DNA from: an uncultured Prevotella sp.
Lineage (GTDB): Bacteria > Bacteroidota > Bacteroidia > Bacteroidales > Bacteroidaceae
Direction of reading: 5' to 3'
Assembly (NCBI GenBank): GCA_900554545.1
Contig: USHW01000071.1
Span: forward strand, 1-7,279
DNA: 7,279 nucleotides
Shown here: one piece after another, positions 4,958-7,279 of the stretch
Position numbering within the stretch: position 1 is the first letter of the stretch
Layout: the number at the start of each line of letters is the position of its first letter
Made by a program: the position numbers and the translations under genes
Notes under the pieces: model-generated
Told to the model about the DNA's origin: nothing
Database searches by the model: none
Seen by the model: the letters and a program-made list of their open reading frames with translations, nothing else

Positions 4958-5005
4958 AAAACACGGCCTTTTGCACGCTGAAACACGGCCTTTTGCAGCA
5001 CGCTC
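4958..5005 (+). repeat. Tandem repeat AAACACGGCCTTTTGCA
   Basis: AAACACGGCCTTTTGCA occurs at 4959-4975 and 4981-4997, a 22-bp period, each followed by CACGCT after a small insertion in the second copy. The decamer GGCCTTTTGC (4965-4974 and 4987-4996) is present in reverse orientation in the neighbouring hairpin (4934-4943), so all belong to one small repeat family. Confidence 0.65.
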
Positions 5006-5072
5006 ATTATCAAGCAGTTACACATCCACGCAACGCAAGGCGCCTGCAAGATGAAATAAAAAGGGGAAAGGA

Positions 5073-5104
5073 TTTGTTTTTGTGCGATTTTTAAGTTAAC
5101 TTCG
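5073..5104 (+). promoter_or_regulatory. Promoter of sdaA
   Basis: TTTG (5073-5076), a 20-bp spacer and TAACTTCG (5097-5104) match the Bacteroidetes TTTG-N19-21-TAnnTTTG promoter with a single mismatch. Transcription would begin near 5111, leaving a leader of about 16 nt that is A-rich and has no strong Shine-Dalgarno sequence. Confidence 0.75.
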
Positions 5105-5126
5105 CATCACAAAGAAGCAAAATAAG

Positions 5127-6347
5127 ATGAAATCGTTAAAAGAACTTTATAAAATAGGCAAAGGGCCGTCGAGCAGCCACACAATGGGTCCTCAGAAGGC
5201 GGCGAAGCTGTTTCTTGAGCGCCACGGCGACGCGGCGGCCTTTGAGGTGACGCTGTACGGAAGCCTGGCGGCAACAGGCAAGGGGCACATGACCGACGTG
5301 GCCATCGAAGAGGTGCTCTCAGCCAAGGCGCCGGTGACTATTTGCTGGCAGCCGGACGTGTTCCTGCCATACCACCCCAACGGCATGAAGTTCGTAGCAT
5401 TTGACGGCAGCCACGGCATAACCGGCGAATGGACGGTGTACAGCACCGGCGGAGGTGCCTTGTCGGAAGGCAAAGGCGCAGGCGACATCTTCAACACAAA
5501 GGAAGTCTACGACATGAACTCGCTTACCGAAATAATGCGGTGGTGCGAAGAAACCGGGCGAAGCTACTGGGAATATGTGGACATGTGCGAGGACGCTTCG
5601 ATATGGGACTATCTCCTGGAAGTATGGAAAACCATGCAGAAAGCCGTTGAGCGCGGCATAAACCACGAAGGACGGCTGCCCGGCCCGCTCAACCTTGCAC
5701 GCAAGGCGCCGACCTACTACGTTAAGGCCTCCGGCTACAAGCAGTCGCTGCAGACGCGCGGACTGGTCTACGCCTACGCCCTCGCCGTGAGCGAAGAGAA
5801 CGCATCGGGCGGCACAATCGTCACAGCGCCCACATGTGGAGCGTGCGGCGTGCTGCCGGCAGTGCTCTACCACCTCTCGCGCGGACACCAGTTCAACGAC
5901 ACGCGCATACTCCATGCCATAGCCACGGCCGGCCTGATAGGCAACATAGTGAAGCAGAACGCATCAATCTCGGGAGCCGACGTAGGTTGCCAGGGCGAAG
6001 TGGGAGTGGCCTGCGCGATGGCCTCCGCAGCGGCATGCCAGCTGTTCGGCGGCAGCCCGTCGCAAATAGAATACGCTGCCGAAATGGGACTTGAACACCA
6101 CCTCGGCATGACATGCGACCCCATCTGCGGCCTCGTGCAAATCCCATGCATAGAGCGAAACGCCTTCGCAGCCACAAGAGCGCTCGACGCCAACCTGTAC
6201 TCGGCATTCTCCGACGGCACTCACCGCGTGCCGTTCGACAAGGTAGTCAACGTGATGAAACAGACAGGACACGACATCCCGTCGCTGTATAAAGAGACAA
6301 GCACGGGCGGACTGGCAAAAATTCTCGCCCCCAATGCCGCAAGATGA
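5127..6347 (+). CDS. sdaA: L-serine ammonia-lyase (L-serine dehydratase), iron-sulfur type, one chain
   Basis: This cytoplasmic enzyme deaminates L-serine to pyruvate and ammonia using a 4Fe-4S cluster. It has 406 residues: a beta domain at about 1-160 starting with the substrate motif GPSSSHTMGP (13-22), and an alpha domain at about 170-395 with SEENASGGTIVTAPTCGACG (222-241) and EMGLEHHLGMTCDPICGLVQ (319-338). Cys288, Cys330 and Cys341 have the spacing (42, 11) of the three cluster cysteines in the studied Legionella enzyme. The C-terminal cysteine that serves as fourth ligand there is absent; the chain ends GGLAKILAPNAAR. E. coli SdaA is about 50 residues longer. The ATG is supported by a promoter 23 bp upstream and by the family's usual N-terminus. 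The last codons and the stop lie inside a perfect inverted repeat. Confidence 0.97.
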   Translation: MKSLKELYKIGKGPSSSHTMGPQKAAKLFLERHGDAAAFEVTLYGSLAATGKGHMTDVAIEEVLSAKAPVTICWQPDVFLPYHPNGMKFVAFDGSHGITGEWTVYSTGGGALSEGKGAGDIFNTKEVYDMNSLTEIMRWCEETGRSYWEYVDMCEDASIWDYLLEVWKTMQKAVERGINHEGRLPGPLNLARKAPTYYVKASGYKQSLQTRGLVYAYALAVSEENASGGTIVTAPTCGACGVLPAVLYHLSRGHQFNDTRILHAIATAGLIGNIVKQNASISGADVGCQGEVGVACAMASAAACQLFGGSPSQIEYAAEMGLEHHLGMTCDPICGLVQIPCIERNAFAATRALDANLYSAFSDGTHRVPFDKVVNVMKQTGHDIPSLYKETSTGGLAKILAPNAAR

Positions 6348-6362
6348 CACTGCGGCATTGGG
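6330..6362 (+). repeat. Perfect 12-bp hairpin across the sdaA stop codon
   Basis: CCCAATGCCGCA (6330-6341) pairs without mismatch with TGCGGCATTGGG (6351-6362) around a 9-nt loop that contains the TGA stop. The plus strand continues with A residues rather than T, so it is not a canonical terminator. On the minus strand the nearest T-run is 8 nt away. It may limit read-through into the next gene, protect the sdaA mRNA end, or be a repeat insertion. Confidence 0.7.
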
Positions 6363-6412
6363 AAAAATGAAAAAAGACACAAGCACAACACACCTGGCAC
6401 CATAAAAAGGTT

Positions 6413-7072
6413 ATGGACAACGGCAAAAGGATATGCAACTTTCTGAAGAACATCCGCAAACGCATTGCCTCTGAAAACGGCATCGCCTACAATCCGCACG
6501 AATGCCAATTTACAGGCGCATGCAAGGGAACATGCCCTGCATGTGAAAACGAGATAAAATATCTTGAACGGCAAATAGACGCAAGAAAAAAATCGGGACT
6601 GCCCACGAAAGTTACAGGAATAGCCATCTCGATGTGCGCCGCTTCTCAAGCATTAGCCCAGGCACAAAACATCATCGACACAAAAGATGACAAAATGCAG
6701 CAGCAGTTCTCGTGCACAAAAACGGTAGACTTGTCGCAAGGCAGCAAAGACACTGTAAATATAAAAGGAATAGTCGCCTATGCAAAAGACGGCTTTCCGC
6801 TTGCATCTGCAATCATCACAGTACTAAATCCAGACTCCACGAGAACCAAACTAATGACATTAACAAACCTGAAAGGTGAATACTCGATAATAATTCCACG
6901 AAATTCGCTACTGGAAATAAGCTACATAGGATTAAACGAACAAGTACTTTCTGCTACAGAACTGAAGACAAACAGCCACGTCCTACTGGATGAGTCGAAA
7001 ACACTCCAAGGAGAAATCGTAGTCATAAAAAAGACGTACGACGACATCTACAACCGAAAAACAGACAAATAA
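6413..7072 (+). CDS. Cys4-module / internal signal segment / carboxypeptidase-regulatory-like protein
   Basis: The 219 residues fall into three parts. Residues 1-57 are hydrophilic and hold C31-x5-C37-x3-C41-x2-C44 (CQFTGACKGTCPAC), a likely metal-binding knuckle, followed by a helix. Residues 58-84 look like a Sec signal: basic RKKSGLPTK, a hydrophobic VTGIAISMCAAS and ALAQAQ with an A-x-A site near 82. Residues about 115-205 resemble a carboxypeptidase D regulatory-like beta-sandwich: VNIKGIVAYAKDGFPLASAI (115-134), TNLKGEYSIIIP (151-162), LEISYIGLNEQ (167-177) and LQGEIVVIKK (198-207). I recall similar proteins in Bacteroidales, with no known function. It follows sdaA by 65 bp without an obvious promoter, so it may be cotranscribed, although a hairpin lies between. 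It is richer in A than sdaA. If the signal works, the cysteine module stays inside or is cleaved off. Confidence 0.8.
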   Translation: MDNGKRICNFLKNIRKRIASENGIAYNPHECQFTGACKGTCPACENEIKYLERQIDARKKSGLPTKVTGIAISMCAASQALAQAQNIIDTKDDKMQQQFSCTKTVDLSQGSKDTVNIKGIVAYAKDGFPLASAIITVLNPDSTRTKLMTLTNLKGEYSIIIPRNSLLEISYIGLNEQVLSATELKTNSHVLLDESKTLQGEIVVIKKTYDDIYNRKTDK

Positions 7073-7182
7073 TCCAAAACGCATTATAATGCAACCATCA
7101 GCAAAAGCCGATTTTGCTCATGCCTCTTTATCACATCTCAGCCTCCTCATCCTGTAAGCCAGCCCATCACCAGCCTTATCCG

Positions 7183-7218
7183 CCCCCCCATTTCTCCCAT
7201 TACTCCCAGTCCTCCCCC
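7183..7218. repeat. C-rich 9-bp degenerate repeat, G-quadruplex pattern on the minus strand
   Basis: CCCATTTCT (7187-7195), CCCATTACT (7196-7204) and CCCAGTCCT (7205-7213) are three near-copies flanked by longer C-runs. On the minus strand this gives four G-runs of 5, 3, 3 and 7 with loops of exactly 6 nt, which fits the usual G-quadruplex rule. It lies just downstream of the terminator of the leftward gene beyond the edge. Confidence 0.55.
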
Positions 7219-7236
7219 GTTACCAGCCAAGCCAAC

Positions 7237-7276
7237 AAAAAAAGCGTCCCCGCGAGGACAATCCTCGCGAGGACGC
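7237..7276 (-). terminator. Strong intrinsic terminator for a leftward gene beyond the right edge
   Basis: On the minus strand GCGTCC-t-CGCGAGGA (7276-7262) pairs with TCCTCGCG-g-GGACGC (7258-7244): 14 of 15 positions match around a 3-nt loop, followed by seven T residues (7243-7237). This is a textbook terminator and predicts a gene entering from the right, convergent with the 219-residue gene. Confidence 0.9.
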
Positions 7277-7279
7277 GGC

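Noticed and set aside
4660..5126. Cobalamin riboswitch near the adenosyltransferase unit
   Set aside because: I saw no B12-box-like conserved core upstream of the minus-strand pair; the leader there is only about 80 nt, too short for that riboswitch class.
5319..5915. Minus-strand 198-codon frame inside sdaA
   Set aside because: It is a shadow of a GC-rich gene, where stops are rare on the opposite strand. There is no domain and no promoter.

Overview
The window looks like a Bacteroidales chromosome, most likely a Prevotellaceae relative. The promoters fit the Bacteroidetes pattern (a TAnnTTTG -7 box with TTTG upstream). The protein families (DUF3987, the winged-helix partner, DUF2795, one-chain SdaA, a carboxypeptidase-regulatory-like domain) are typical of that group, and most starts lack a Shine-Dalgarno sequence. 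No rRNA, tRNA, CRISPR array or transposase was seen.

Positions 1 to about 3,100 are one end of an integrated mobile element, probably an integrative and mobilizable or conjugative element. All its genes are on the minus strand. Nearest the boundary is a complete tyrosine recombinase (2935-1580), followed after 23 bp by a three-helix membrane protein of unknown function (1556-879) that ends inside a strong intrinsic terminator. A 243-bp non-coding region with spaced TTAGA repeats and two palindromes comes next. Then a small winged-helix DNA-binding protein (635-303) overlaps by 8 bp the start of a DUF3987 P-loop protein that runs off the left edge. Upstream of the integrase lie three GACAAACAAA direct repeats about 41-42 bp apart and a 39-bp inverted repeat. 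These are the best candidates for the attachment region.

From about 3,130 rightward the DNA is visibly richer in G+C and reads as host backbone. On the minus strand are a DUF2795 protein with its own promoter, and a two-gene unit of a methyltransferase-like protein and a PduO-type cobalamin adenosyltransferase 12 bp apart. That unit appears to start with a short leader ORF that has a strong ribosome-binding site. A 0.5-kb intergenic region with hairpin and tandem repeats separates it from plus-strand sdaA (iron-sulfur L-serine ammonia-lyase), which has a clear promoter. Next is a 219-residue protein with an odd layout: an N-terminal four-cysteine module, then an internal signal-peptide-like segment, then a secreted beta-sandwich domain. 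The window ends in a C-rich 9-bp repeat and a strong minus-strand terminator, so a leftward gene should lie just beyond the right edge.

The element genes work together: the integrase moves the element, the winged-helix protein probably controls or assists, and the DUF3987 protein probably acts in element DNA processing. The backbone genes are metabolic: adenosylcobalamin supply and serine breakdown to pyruvate. The least-explained items are the 219-residue protein, the leader ORF at 4632-4552, the repeat and palindrome cluster at 636-878, and the structured attachment candidate at 2987-3105.
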